A DNA stretch of 64,000 nt from Actinomycetospora straminea (lineage in GTDB: Bacteria > Actinomycetota > Actinomycetes > Mycobacteriales > Pseudonocardiaceae). A program made the translations under genes and the position numbers. The notes under the pieces are model-generated. The model was not told the DNA's origin and made no database searches. It saw only the letters and a list, made by a program, of their open reading frames with translations. The stretch spans positions 248,001-312,000 of the forward strand of contig NZ_JAQZAN010000003.1 of the NCBI RefSeq assembly GCF_028737255.1, written 5' to 3'. Numbering within the stretch: position 1 is the first letter of the stretch; every line of letters starts with the position of its first letter. Below are positions 51,367 to 59,849 of this stretch, piece by piece.

Positions 51367-52221
51367 TCACCCTGGCGCGCCGGGCGTCGCGGCGTCTTGG
51401 ACGTTCCCGATCTCCTCGGCGAGCCAGCGGGTGGGCGAGCAGCCGGCGAGCGCGCCGAACTCCCGGGTCAGGTGCGCCTGGTCCGCGTAGCCGCCGTCGG
51501 CGGCGATGTCGGCGAGGCCGAGGGCCTGCCCGGCGAGCGCCCGCGCGGCGAGGCGGCGGCGCGCGCGGTCGAACCGCGCCATGCGGCCCGCCACCTTCGG
51601 CGCCACCCCGAGCTCCGCGCGGAACCGCTGCCCGAGGTGCCGCTCGCTCCACCCGACCTCGTCGGCCAGCGCGCGCACCGGCACCCGCCCCCCGGAGCCG
51701 ACGGTCCGCCGCCACGCGCGCCGGACCTCGGGCGCCACCGGCGTGGTCGCGCCGAGACCGGGCCCGTCACCGAGCGCCCGGCCGAGGACGTCGTCGATCG
51801 CCGCGAAGCGCCCGCCCCAGTCGTCGGCCTCCCCGACCCGCTCGTGCAGCTCGCGGGCGAGCGCGCCGAGCACCTCGTCGCCGTCCACCGTGACGCCGGC
51901 GAGCTCCGCGGCCGGCCGGCCCAGGAGCGCGCGGGCGGCGAGCGGGTCGAGCACGACGTGCACCCCGGACTGCCGGCCGTCGTGGACGATCGTCTCCGGT
52001 GTCGTGTGCAGGCCGCCGATCGCCACGTCGCGCGTCACCAGCGAGCCGTCGGGGGCCCGCATCGTCAGCGGCCTGCCGAAGGTGACGATGAACGTCAGGT
52101 ACGGCGACGGCAGGCCCCGGTGGACGCCGGGAGCGGCGTGCAGGTCGTAGCCGTGGTAACCGACGTGGCCGGTCAGGGCGCCCGACGGGCGCCCGGCGCG
52201 CACGTCCGCCTGGTCGGCCAC
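51367..52221 (-). CDS. AraC-family transcriptional regulator
   Basis: 284 aa. N-terminal ligand-binding part (GYHGYDLHAAPGVHRGLPSPYLTFIVTFG, VHVVLDPLAARALLG) of the DUF6597-like type. The C-terminal AraC HTH pair is VRALADEVGWSERHLGQRFRAELGVAPK and ALGLADIAADGGYADQAHLTREFGALAGCSPTRW. Activator or repressor of the following VOC gene (4-nt gap) is the simplest idea. GTG 52221. The neighbouring desaturase fusion on the same strand ends 15 nt upstream of it, so the three could share a transcript. Confidence 0.87.
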   Translation of the reverse strand: MADQADVRAGRPSGALTGHVGYHGYDLHAAPGVHRGLPSPYLTFIVTFGRPLTMRAPDGSLVTRDVAIGGLHTTPETIVHDGRQSGVHVVLDPLAARALLGRPAAELAGVTVDGDEVLGALARELHERVGEADDWGGRFAAIDDVLGRALGDGPGLGATTPVAPEVRRAWRRTVGSGGRVPVRALADEVGWSERHLGQRFRAELGVAPKVAGRMARFDRARRRLAARALAGQALGLADIAADGGYADQAHLTREFGALAGCSPTRWLAEEIGNVQDAATPGAPG

Positions 52222-52236
52222 GGGTCCAGTCTGGCG

Positions 52237-54321
52237 TCAGCGACCGTCGTAGTCGACCGCCACGGACGGGCTGGTGGGGCGGGCCTGGCAGGTCAGGACG
52301 CGGCCCGCGGCGACCTCGTCGTCGCCGAGGGCGTGCCGGACGGCCATGTGCACGGTGCCGCTCGTCAACGACGCCGCGCACGTGCCGCACGCCCCGCCGG
52401 CACAGGAGTACGGCGCGTCGACGCCCGCGCGCACGGCGGCGTCGAGGACGGTCTCGTCCGGCCCGCAGTCGACGTCGGTGGTGGCGCCGGCGAGGGTGAC
52501 GGCCACGGTCGCGGCGGTGGCGCCCTCGACGGGCCCCGCCGGCGCCGCGGCGGTGAAGAGCTCGCGGTGCACGCGGTCGGGGTCCACGCCGTTCTCGGTG
52601 AGGCCGGCGGTGAGCGCGTCGGTGAGCGCCTCGGGCCCGCACAGGAACCAGCCGTCGACGGCGTCGGGGCGGGGCACGTGCGCCAGCACACGCGCGGGGT
52701 CGAGGCGCCCGGACTCGACCGTCTCCCACCGCGCCGCGTCCTCGGGGCGGTCGTCGGGGACGGCGTCCTCCCGCGAGCGCACGTGCACGAGCCGCAGCCG
52801 GCCCTCCGCGCGCGTGACCAGCATCGACAGCTCGTCGGCGAACATCGTCGAGGCCCGGTCGCGGTTCCCGGCGAGCAGCGTCACGCGCGACGAGGGCTCG
52901 GCGTCGAGGATCCCGGCGACGATCGGGAGCACCGGCGTGATGCCGCTGCCCGCCGCGACGGCGACGATCCGGCGCCCCGGTGCGAGCCCGGCGGGCGGCT
53001 CCGGGGTGAAGCGTCCCGCGGGCGCGGCGACCTCGAGGGTCGCGCCGGCGGCCAGCTCCGCGCCGGCCCACGCGGAGAACCGGCCGCCGGGCACCAGGCG
53101 CACGCCGATCCGGAGCACGCCGGAGCCCGCCGCCGAGCACACCGAGTACGTCCGGCGGACCTCCTCGCGCCCTGTCCCGTCGGGGCGGTCCAGCCACGGC
53201 CGCACCGTGACGTGCTGGCCGGCGCGGTGCACGAAGGTCGCGGCGAGCTCGTCCGGCACGGTGAAGGTCACCGCGAGCGCGTCGACCGCGGCCCGGCGCA
53301 CGTCGGCGACCCGCAGCCGGTGGAAGCCCGGGCGGACCTCGCCCGCCGGCCCGTCCATCCCGTCGGTGAGCCCCCGCCACGCGCGGTACTCGGCGGGCGT
53401 GAGCTCCGTGCCCCACGCCGTCGCGATCGGGACGTCGCGGGCGAGGTAGTCGTCGCGGGTGTTCTCCCAGGCGCGCACGTAGCGGTAGAAGGGGATCGTC
53501 GGGTGGATGTGGTGCACCAGGTGGTAGTTCTGGTACAGCATCACCGGCGTCATCAGCCACTCGCGCCCCACGCGCACCCGCGTCGCGCGGAACCGGTCGG
53601 CCCGCGCGGTGACGCCGAGGTCGTGGTGGGGCAGCCAGTCGAACCACCAGGCGAGCACCCCGATCCCCAGGCGCTGGGGCACGAGGTAGAGCAGCAGGAG
53701 CGCGAGCCCGTGCCCGGTGGCCACCAGCGTCACCGCCACGGCGACGACGACCGCCAGGTTCACGAGCGCGCCGACGACCTCGCGTCGCGGGCGCCGGGCC
53801 ATCCGCGGGCCGTAGAAGCGGAAGTACCAGCCGTCGATGGCGAGCCAGCGCAGCGGGCGCTGCCAGGCGGGACCGCCCTCGACCCACGCGTCGGGGTCGA
53901 CGAGGACGTCCTCGTTGGTGTGCCGGTGGTGCTCGATGTGGATGTAGCGGACGAGCGGGAACGTCGCCCACGCCGCCACGAACGGGATCGACAGGCGCCC
54001 GAGCACGTCGTTGACCCACCGCCACCGGCCCGCGGCGTGGTGGGTCGCCTCGTGCAGCACCGTGAACATCGTGAAGGTGACCAGCGCCTGCGCCGGGACG
54101 GTCGCCGCGAGCCACCACCGGCTGACCCCGCCGTCGAGGGCGGCGAGCGCGAGGGCCGCCGCGCCCACCCACAGCGCGAGCGAGATGACCCACAGGGCCA
54201 GCGTCGGCAGGGCGACGGTCGGCAGCGGGATCCCGGGGTCGGGCACCCCGCGGCGCACGGCGGCCGACTCCTCCTCGGACAGCACGCGGGCCGGTGCCTC
54301 CTCCTGGGCGTCGGCGGTCAC
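52237..54321 (-). CDS. Fatty-acid-desaturase-type membrane di-iron oxygenase fused to ferredoxin reductase and [2Fe-2S] ferredoxin
   Basis: 694 aa, three modules. Residues about 1-310: membrane di-iron desaturase/hydroxylase with histidine boxes HEATHH, HIEHHRHT and HLVHHIHP and at least four helices. About 320-560: PaaE/KshB-like reductase with RTYSVCS (FAD) and AGSGITPVLPI (NADPH). C terminus: plant-type ferredoxin CAGGACGTC plus a late Cys (VLTCQ). All electron-transfer parts for an O2-dependent desaturation or hydroxylation are in one chain. Box 1-2 spacing recalls CrtR-type carotene hydroxylases as well as fatty acid desaturases; the substrate is open. GTG 54321 is preferred to TTG 54372 for its purine-rich SD. 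Confidence 0.85.
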   Translation of the reverse strand: MTADAQEEAPARVLSEEESAAVRRGVPDPGIPLPTVALPTLALWVISLALWVGAAALALAALDGGVSRWWLAATVPAQALVTFTMFTVLHEATHHAAGRWRWVNDVLGRLSIPFVAAWATFPLVRYIHIEHHRHTNEDVLVDPDAWVEGGPAWQRPLRWLAIDGWYFRFYGPRMARRPRREVVGALVNLAVVVAVAVTLVATGHGLALLLLYLVPQRLGIGVLAWWFDWLPHHDLGVTARADRFRATRVRVGREWLMTPVMLYQNYHLVHHIHPTIPFYRYVRAWENTRDDYLARDVPIATAWGTELTPAEYRAWRGLTDGMDGPAGEVRPGFHRLRVADVRRAAVDALAVTFTVPDELAATFVHRAGQHVTVRPWLDRPDGTGREEVRRTYSVCSAAGSGVLRIGVRLVPGGRFSAWAGAELAAGATLEVAAPAGRFTPEPPAGLAPGRRIVAVAAGSGITPVLPIVAGILDAEPSSRVTLLAGNRDRASTMFADELSMLVTRAEGRLRLVHVRSREDAVPDDRPEDAARWETVESGRLDPARVLAHVPRPDAVDGWFLCGPEALTDALTAGLTENGVDPDRVHRELFTAAAPAGPVEGATAATVAVTLAGATTDVDCGPDETVLDAAVRAGVDAPYSCAGGACGTCAASLTSGTVHMAVRHALGDDEVAAGRVLTCQARPTSPSVAVDYDGR

Positions 54322-54384
54322 GGTGGCTTCCCCCTGGGCGTCGGGTCGTCGGCGGCGACGCGCACCAGTCAACGTCCGGAGATG

Positions 54385-54416
54385 TTCTGAGTCAATACGG
54401 CGATTTTGTCTCAGAA
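54385..54416. promoter_or_regulatory. Operator-like inverted repeat in the AT-rich divergent promoter
   Basis: TTCTGAG (54385-54391) and CTCAGAA (54410-54416), exact 7-bp arms spaced by 18 nt. The interval (TCAATACGGCGATTTTGT) is among the most AT-rich in the window. It lies between the desaturase fusion and the ABM gene. The arm spacing corresponds to two or more helical turns. Confidence 0.5.
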
Positions 54417-54539
54417 ACGGTCATACCCGTGGCGTCGCGAGCCCCCGCCCGGCCCGTGGCGCGACCCCGCGGAGCGCGAGAGGATGCCCCGCCGACACCC
54501 CGACCACAGTCCGAGCACAGTGGATGGAGCGAGACCCCC

Positions 54540-54863
54540 GTGATCCTCATCAACGTCAAGTGGACGGTGAAGCCGGAGTACGCCGAGCAGTTCCCGTCGC
54601 TGGTCAAGGAGTTCACCGACGCGGTGCGGCAGGAGCCGGGCAACATCTTCTTCGAGTGGTCCCGGCACCTCTCCGAGGAGAACACCTACGTGCTGGTCGA
54701 GGCGTTCCAGGACGGCGCGGGCGAGGCGCACGTCCAGTCCGAGCACTTCCGGCGCTTCGTCGAGCAGGCGCCCGACTGGGTCGCCCAGAAGCCGCGGATC
54801 ATCAACGTCCAGGACGTCCCGCAGGACGGCTGGGGCGAGATGGGCGAGATCGCGCCCCGCTAG
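54540..54863 (+). CDS. Antibiotic biosynthesis monooxygenase (ABM/YgiN-like) domain protein
   Basis: 107 aa. Small dimeric alpha+beta barrel: ILINVKWTVKPEYAEQFPSLVKEFTDAVRQEPGNIFFEWSRHLSEENTYVLVEAFQDGAGEAHVQSEHFRRFV. The EPGN..F.W and H..S.HF motifs are those of cofactor-free quinol or aromatic monooxygenases. GTG 54540 with GGAG about 10 nt upstream. The MFS exporter converges on it. Substrate unknown. Confidence 0.87.
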   Translation: MILINVKWTVKPEYAEQFPSLVKEFTDAVRQEPGNIFFEWSRHLSEENTYVLVEAFQDGAGEAHVQSEHFRRFVEQAPDWVAQKPRIINVQDVPQDGWGEMGEIAPR

Positions 54864-54896
54864 TGCTCGCGGGCGGCCGGGGGCGACCGGTCGGGG

Positions 54897-56354
54897 TCAG
54901 ACCCCGACCGGCTCGCGCTCCGCGGCACCCGCGCGCGTCAGCAGGCGCCAGGCGCCGAGGGCCGTGACGACCAGGACGACGGCCCCGAGCACCGCGGCGC
55001 CCTGCATCCCGACGGTGAACGCGTCGCGGGCCGCGGCGACCACGGCATGGTCCGCGCTGTCCCCACCGGCGGCGACGAGCGCGCCGCCGAGCGTCTCCTG
55101 GCCCGTGCGGGCGGTGAAGACGGCGGCCGCGATGCTGCCGAGCACCGCGGTGCCCAGGGCGCCGCCGAGCTCGTAGCCGGTCTCGGAGATCGCGGACGCG
55201 GCCCCGGCGCGGTCGGCGGGGGCGGCGGCGAGGACGAGGTCGTTCGTCAGCGCCTCGGCCAGGGCCACCCCGCCGCCGAGCAGCACGAACCCGGCGACCA
55301 CGGCGCCCAGCCCGCCGAGCACCCCGACCAGCAGCAGGCCCACTCCGGCGAGCCCGAGCCCGACGCCGACCAGCGCGGGACCGGCGAACCGGCGCACGAG
55401 CCGCGTGGCGACCAGCGCCCCGGCCACGCCGGCGACCGAGCCCGGCAGCATCCACAGCGCCGCCTCGAGGGGCCCGAGCCCGAGCACCAGCTGCAGGTAC
55501 TGCGGCAGCAGCACGAGCAGCCCCACCAGCGCGAACACGCCGAGCAGGTTCGTCGTCACCGACACGGTGAACGGGCGCCGGGCGAACAGGCCCAGGTCGA
55601 TCAGCGGGTGGGCGAGACGGCGCTGGCGGCGTACGAAGACCACCCCGGCGGCCACGCCCGCCACCGCCGCGACGACGGCGAGCGGCGTGACGCCCTCGGT
55701 CGCGACCGTCTTCACCGCGGCCACCACCGGGACCATCGCGGCCAGCGACAGCACCGCCGAGGGCAGGTCGAAGGGGCCGGGGTGCGGGTCACGGCTCTCG
55801 GGCAGCACCCGGGGGCCGAGCACGAGCAGCAGCAGGATCACCGGGACGTTGACCAGGAAGACCGAGCCCCACCAGAAGTGCTCGAGCAGGAAGCCGCCGA
55901 CCACCGGCCCCGCGGCGGCCCCGCCCGAGAACGCCGCCGACCACACGGCCACGGCGGTGGCCCGGCGGCGCGGCTCCGGGAACGCGGTCTTGATCAGCGA
56001 GAACGTCGAGGGCATGAGCGTCGCGCCCCCGAGGCCGAGCAGGGCGCGGGCGGCGACGAGCGTGCCGGCGGTGGGGGCGAACGCCGCGGCCACCGACGCG
56101 ACGCCGAACGCCGCGGCACCCCACAGCAGCAGGCGCCGGCGGCCGATCCGGTCCCCGAGCGTGCCCATGGTGACGAGCAGGCCCGCGAGCACGAAGGAGT
56201 AGGCGTCGACGATCCAGAGCTGCTCGGCGGCGCCGGGGTCGAGGTCCTCGGTCAGCGCGGGCAGGGCGGTGCCGAGCACGGTCATGTCGATGCTGATGAG
56301 CAGCACCGGGAGCACGAGCACGGCGAGGGCGATCCACGGCGACCGGCGGGACAT
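54897..56354 (-). CDS. DHA2-family (14-helix) multidrug MFS exporter
   Basis: 485 aa. LISIDMTVLGTALPALTEDL (motif D1-like), LWIVDAYSFVLAGLLVTMGTLGDRIGRRRLLLWGAAAFG (motif A), VAARALLGLGGATLMPSTFSLI (motif B) and AAAGPVVGGFLLEHFWWGSVFLVNVPV (motif C of drug antiporters). This is the QacA/SmvA type. ATG 56354 has AGGAGG upstream. Divergent from a TetR gene with two operator-like repeats between, the typical repressor/efflux pair. Confidence 0.92.
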   Translation of the reverse strand: MSRRSPWIALAVLVLPVLLISIDMTVLGTALPALTEDLDPGAAEQLWIVDAYSFVLAGLLVTMGTLGDRIGRRRLLLWGAAAFGVASVAAAFAPTAGTLVAARALLGLGGATLMPSTFSLIKTAFPEPRRRATAVAVWSAAFSGGAAAGPVVGGFLLEHFWWGSVFLVNVPVILLLLVLGPRVLPESRDPHPGPFDLPSAVLSLAAMVPVVAAVKTVATEGVTPLAVVAAVAGVAAGVVFVRRQRRLAHPLIDLGLFARRPFTVSVTTNLLGVFALVGLLVLLPQYLQLVLGLGPLEAALWMLPGSVAGVAGALVATRLVRRFAGPALVGVGLGLAGVGLLLVGVLGGLGAVVAGFVLLGGGVALAEALTNDLVLAAAPADRAGAASAISETGYELGGALGTAVLGSIAAAVFTARTGQETLGGALVAAGGDSADHAVVAAARDAFTVGMQGAAVLGAVVLVVTALGAWRLLTRAGAAEREPVGV

Positions 56355-56373
56355 CGACGTTCCTCCTGGCTCG

Positions 56374-56427
56374 ACCGTCCAGACGGTACAGTTTTCGACG
56401 AGTCCGAAACTACACCGGCTGGACGGT
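56374..56427. promoter_or_regulatory. Two operator-like sites between MFS exporter and tetR
   Basis: ACCGTCCAG (56374-56382) and its exact inverse CTGGACGGT (56419-56427) flank the divergent promoters. The first also forms a small palindrome ACCGTC-CA-GACGGT (56374-56387). The second abuts the tetR -10 (TAGTGT, 56429-56434). Binding by the TetR protein would silence both genes. Confidence 0.6.
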
Positions 56428-56441
56428 CTAGTGTCAACGGC

Positions 56442-56969
56442 GTGCCTCGCCCGTCACAGCGCGACCGCATCCTCGACGCGTACACCGACCTCGTCGTGAC
56501 CTCGGGTCCCGAGACGGTCACCCTCGACGCCGTCGCGGCCGCCGCCGGCGTGTCCAAGGGCGGGCTGCTCTACCACTTCGGGTCGAAGGAGGCCCTGCTC
56601 GACGGGCTGCTCGACCGCGCGACCGAGCTCAACGCCGCCGACCTCGCCACCGCCCGGGCCGCGCCCGAGGGCGTCGCGCGCTACTACCTGCGGACCTCGG
56701 TGACCGACCCCGCCGGCGACAGCGCCGTCTTCCGCGCCCTGGTCGCGCTGCTCAAGCTGGCGGCCACCGAGCCGCGCGCCGCCGCCGCGACCCGCCGCTG
56801 CTTCGCCGTCTGGCGCGAGGCGATGGCCGAGGAGCTCGGCGATCCCCTCACCGCCGACATCGTCGCCGTGGTCGGCGACGGCATGTACCTGCGGGCCATC
56901 GTCGGCGACACCAGCGAGGGGCTCACGGGGGACCTCGAGGAGGTGCTGCGCCGCGCCCGGCCGCGGTGA
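56442..56969 (+). CDS. TetR/AcrR-family repressor
   Basis: 175 aa. N-terminal HTH: RDRILDAYTDLVVTSGPETVTLDAVAAAAGVSKGGLLYHFGSKEALLDGLL, then a helical ligand domain of the TetR_C type (FRALVALLKLAATEPRAA...ADIVAVVGDGMYLRAI). GTG 56442 lies 7 nt after TAGTGT, so the mRNA should be leaderless. Divergent from the DHA2 exporter, which it most likely represses until a toxic ligand binds. Confidence 0.92.
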   Translation: MPRPSQRDRILDAYTDLVVTSGPETVTLDAVAAAAGVSKGGLLYHFGSKEALLDGLLDRATELNAADLATARAAPEGVARYYLRTSVTDPAGDSAVFRALVALLKLAATEPRAAAATRRCFAVWREAMAEELGDPLTADIVAVVGDGMYLRAIVGDTSEGLTGDLEEVLRRARPR

Positions 56970-57182
56970 CGCCGGTCGTCGTGCCGCTCGTCGGCCGTCG
57001 TGGCGGACCGCGGTGGGGGAGCGGGCCGGGCGTGCGACCGGCGGTCACCCGGGCGCGCCGTGCCGCGTGGTGGCGCGCCGGGCGTGTCGGCCGCGTGTCC
57101 GCAGCGTTTCCGCTGGTCGACGCGTCGTGACGGTGGCCGAGGACACGGTGTCGTCGGCCCGGGACGCCCGCACCCTGGAGGC

Positions 57183-57545
57183 GTGGAGCAGCACGAGGAG
57201 CCCGGCGGTGAGCTGTGGGACCGGTCCGGCGACCCCGCGGACCGGCCGTTCGACCCCGACGCCGAGCGCTGGGCCGGCATCGTGCGGGCCCTCGCGCTCG
57301 AGGACCCGCGGTTCGTCCGCCGCGTGACCTCGTCCGGCCCGGGCGGCGCCGCGGTCGGTGATCTCATGATCGTCATCGGGCTCGTCGCCACCGTGGTGCT
57401 CGGGGTGCTGCCCCTGGGCGTCGGCCTCCAGACCGGCATCATGGCGCTGGTCGTCGTCGGTGCGGTGGGCACGCTGCTGCTGCCGGTCGGGGCCCCGCTC
57501 GCCGTGCGCGCGTACCTGCGCCACGTGCGACCCCTGATGGTCTAG
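57183..57545 (+). CDS. DUF3040-like small membrane protein
   Basis: 120 aa. An acidic N terminus, RWAGIVRALALEDPRFVRRVTSS, which resembles the LE.aL..eDP.fa motif of DUF3040, then two helices (VGDLMIVIGLVATVVLGVLPLGV and IMALVVVGAVGTLLLPVGAPLAV) and a short basic tail. GTG 57183 with GGAG a few nt upstream. The longer frame from 57000 looks untranslated. Converges on the CRP-like regulator gene. Function unknown. Confidence 0.65.
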   Translation: MEQHEEPGGELWDRSGDPADRPFDPDAERWAGIVRALALEDPRFVRRVTSSGPGGAAVGDLMIVIGLVATVVLGVLPLGVGLQTGIMALVVVGAVGTLLLPVGAPLAVRAYLRHVRPLMV

Positions 57546-57555
57546 CTGGACAGCC

Positions 57556-58257
57556 TCAGACCGCCACCGCGTCCACGCGCCGGCGCAGGCTCGGCAGGTC
57601 CCGCACGACGATGCTGCGCCCGTCCTTCTGCAGCACGCCCTCGGCGACCAGCCGGGAGATCTCGCGGCTCGTCGTCACCCGGGTCAGCCCGACCATGAGG
57701 GCGAGCTCGTCCACCGGCGGGCGCACGCTCAGGCGCGCCGAGGTCCCGAGCGCGCCGTCGCCGTAGGCCTCGACGAGGTGTCCGAGCAGCAGCACCACGC
57801 GCTCGCGGGCGGGCAGGCCGTCGAGGAAGACGTGCAGGTGCAGGACCCGCTGCTTGCGCGCGACCCGGCGCACGACCTCGACGAGCAGCTCCGGGTCGTC
57901 GCGCGCCGCCTCGACGAGGACGTCGCGGCCGATCGCGAGCACCTCGCACGCCGTGAGCGCCGTCGCCGACACGGGGTTCACGCCGCCGTCGAAGCAGACG
58001 CCCTCGCCGAGGCTCGCGCCCGGCTCGGCCCAGGAGATCACGCGGGTGGTGCCGTCGGGGCGCAGCATGTGGATGCGCACCCGGCCGCTCACGATGACGT
58101 GGAACGACGACGACGGCTCGCCCTGGCGGTAGAGGTGGTCGCCCGCGCGGACGGGGCGGGGGACGCCCAGGGCCTCGATGCGCCGGCTCACCGCCCCGGT
58201 CTCGGCCAGGAGGAACGGCGAGACCGTCGGGCTGGGCACGACGCTGCGCGGGGCCAT
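57556..58257 (-). CDS. CRP/FNR-family transcriptional regulator
   Basis: 233 aa. cNMP-binding domain: VRAGDHLYRQGEPSSSFHVIVSGRVRIHMLRPDGTTRVISWAEPGASLGEG, then a long connecting helix with LHLHVFLDGLPARERVVLLLGHL and the HTH_Crp PPVDELALMVGLTRVTTSREISRLVAEGVLQKDG. No Cys cluster is seen, so not an FNR-type iron-sulfur sensor; the effector is unclear. ATG 58257 preferred; GTG 58314 would add 19 residues that look untranslated. Lies just downstream of the MHS permease gene on the same strand. Confidence 0.87.
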   Translation of the reverse strand: MAPRSVVPSPTVSPFLLAETGAVSRRIEALGVPRPVRAGDHLYRQGEPSSSFHVIVSGRVRIHMLRPDGTTRVISWAEPGASLGEGVCFDGGVNPVSATALTACEVLAIGRDVLVEAARDDPELLVEVVRRVARKQRVLHLHVFLDGLPARERVVLLLGHLVEAYGDGALGTSARLSVRPPVDELALMVGLTRVTTSREISRLVAEGVLQKDGRSIVVRDLPSLRRRVDAVAV

Positions 58258-58319
58258 CGGCGTCCTCGATCCGGGCCACCGGAGGACCGGCGGGGGTGAG
58301 GGGAGATTACGCACCCGAC

Positions 58320-58350
58320 GGGCGCCCGGAAAGGGAGGATCCGGGCGCCC
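58320..58350 (-). terminator. Hairpin after the MHS permease gene
   Basis: GGGCGCCCGG (58320-58329) and CCGGGCGCCC (58341-58350) pair exactly over an 11-nt purine-rich loop, 35 nt beyond the permease stop on the minus strand and 60 nt before the CRP-like start. It should separate the two transcripts. Confidence 0.7.
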
Positions 58351-58384
58351 ATCGGTGGAGCGTGCGTCAGGCCGTGCCGCGTGG

Positions 58385-59686
58385 TCAGGCCGTGGCGGGC
58401 TCCGCCCGGACCTCGATGGAGGCCGCGTCGGTGTCGGGCAGGGCGAGGGTGCACAGCAGGCTGACCGCCGCCAGGCCCGCGAGCAGGATGCCGATCGCGA
58501 GGCTCGACCCGAGCGAGGCCACCAGCGCCGTCGCGATCAGCGGCACCACGCCGCCGCCGAGGACGCCGGCGAGGTTGTAGGCCATCCCGGCGCCGGTGTA
58601 GCGGTAGTGGGTCGGGAAGAGCTCGGGCAGCTGGGCGCCCTGCGGCCCGTAGGCGATGCCGACGACGCCGAGCACCACCGCCAGGCCCAGCCCGAACGAC
58701 CAGACCGTCCCGATGTCGAGGATCGGGAAGGCGATGATCCCGGCGACGACGGACAGCGAGTTGCCGATGATGATCATCTTCCGGCGTCCGACACGGTCGG
58801 AGAGGATCGCGCCGAGGATCGTCGTCGCGGCGAAGACGAGGCCGCCGATGATGCCCATGGCGAGCACGGCGGTGCGCGGCAGCTGCAGGTTCTGGGTGCC
58901 GTAGCTCGTCAGGTACGTGACGCCGATGTAGAAGAACGCGAAGACGGCCATCGTCGAGCCGGCGCCGAGCAGCACGCGGCGTGGGTGGGTGGAGAGCACC
59001 TCGGCCACCGGCATGCGGGTGCTGACGTTCTTGTCGCGGGTCCGGAAGGCCGCGGTCTCGGTGATCGCGAGCCGCACGTAGAGGCCGACGGCGACGAGCA
59101 GGACGCTGGCGATGAACGGCACACGCCAACCCCAGGCCAGGAAGGCCTCGTTGCTCATGGTCAGCGCGGTGGTGAGGAACGTGGCGCTGGCCAGGGCGAA
59201 CGCGAGCGACGGGCCGAGCTGGGGGAACAGTGCGTACTTGCCGCGGGTCTTGCCGGGCGAGTTCTCCGCGGTGAGCAGCGTGGCGCCGGCCCACTCCCCG
59301 CCGACCGCGAGGCCCTGCAGGATGCGCAGGATCACGAGCAGGATCGGGGCCAGGATGCCGATCGTCCCGGTCGTGGGCAGCAGGCCGATCGCCAGCGTCG
59401 ACAGGCCCATGAGCAGCAGCGTCGTCACCAGCGTGCGCTTGCGGCCGAGCTTGTCGCCGAAGTGCCCGAACAGCACGGAACCGAACGGGCGGGCGACGAA
59501 GGCGACGCCGAACGTCGCCAGCGCGAGCGCCGTGCCGGCGGCGGCCCCGAGCTCGGGGAAGAAGACCTTGTTGAAGACGAGTGCGGCGGCGGTGCCGTAG
59601 ATGAAGAAGTCGTAGAACTCGATCACCGTGCCGGTCATGCTCGCGATCGCGATGCGGCGCATCGGTGGTGGCGCGCTGCTGGTCAC
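58385..59686 (-). CDS. MHS-family MFS metabolite/proton symporter
   Basis: 433 aa. IASMTGTVIEFYDFFIYGTAAALVFNKVFFP is the metabolite:H+ symporter signature, with RPFGSVLFGHFGDKLGRKRTL (motif A), GLAVGGEWAGATLLTAEN and GWRVPFIASVLLVAVGLYVRLAITET. The family takes up organic acids such as shikimate, ketoglutarate, benzoate or proline/betaine; which one is not clear. GTG 59686 with AGGAGG 7 nt upstream. A 22-nt palindrome at 59744 lies in its promoter region. Confidence 0.92.
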   Translation of the reverse strand: MTSSAPPPMRRIAIASMTGTVIEFYDFFIYGTAAALVFNKVFFPELGAAAGTALALATFGVAFVARPFGSVLFGHFGDKLGRKRTLVTTLLLMGLSTLAIGLLPTTGTIGILAPILLVILRILQGLAVGGEWAGATLLTAENSPGKTRGKYALFPQLGPSLAFALASATFLTTALTMSNEAFLAWGWRVPFIASVLLVAVGLYVRLAITETAAFRTRDKNVSTRMPVAEVLSTHPRRVLLGAGSTMAVFAFFYIGVTYLTSYGTQNLQLPRTAVLAMGIIGGLVFAATTILGAILSDRVGRRKMIIIGNSLSVVAGIIAFPILDIGTVWSFGLGLAVVLGVVGIAYGPQGAQLPELFPTHYRYTGAGMAYNLAGVLGGGVVPLIATALVASLGSSLAIGILLAGLAAVSLLCTLALPDTDAASIEVRAEPATA

Positions 59687-59743
59687 TCGGTCCTCCTGAA
59701 CGTTCGTACGGGCACTGGGAGTGTCCGGTCCAGGACGGCGACG

Positions 59744-59765
59744 GTCTGTATCACACACTACAGAC
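59744..59765 (-). promoter_or_regulatory. 22-nt palindromic operator before the MHS permease
   Basis: GTCTGTA-TCACACAC-TACAGAC, exact 7-bp arms. It is 58 nt upstream of the permease start on the minus strand and about 70 nt before the divergent stress-protein -10. The CTGTA-N8-TACAG pattern and its AT content are those of a GntR- or LacI-sized operator; no such regulator gene is adjacent. Confidence 0.55.
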
Positions 59766-59849
59766 GTAAGACGCGTCGTGTGCTGGGTGAAGCACATGCG
59801 GTGCGTGGTCGCCGCGTGGCCGCGGTCCGTCCGTCGTACGCTGCGACCG

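Noticed and set aside
56970-57182. Extended N terminus for the DUF3040-like gene (frame from 57000)
   Set aside because: The upstream 61 residues are Arg/Gly-rich and non-conserved in character; GTG 57183 with an SD precedes the recognisable part.
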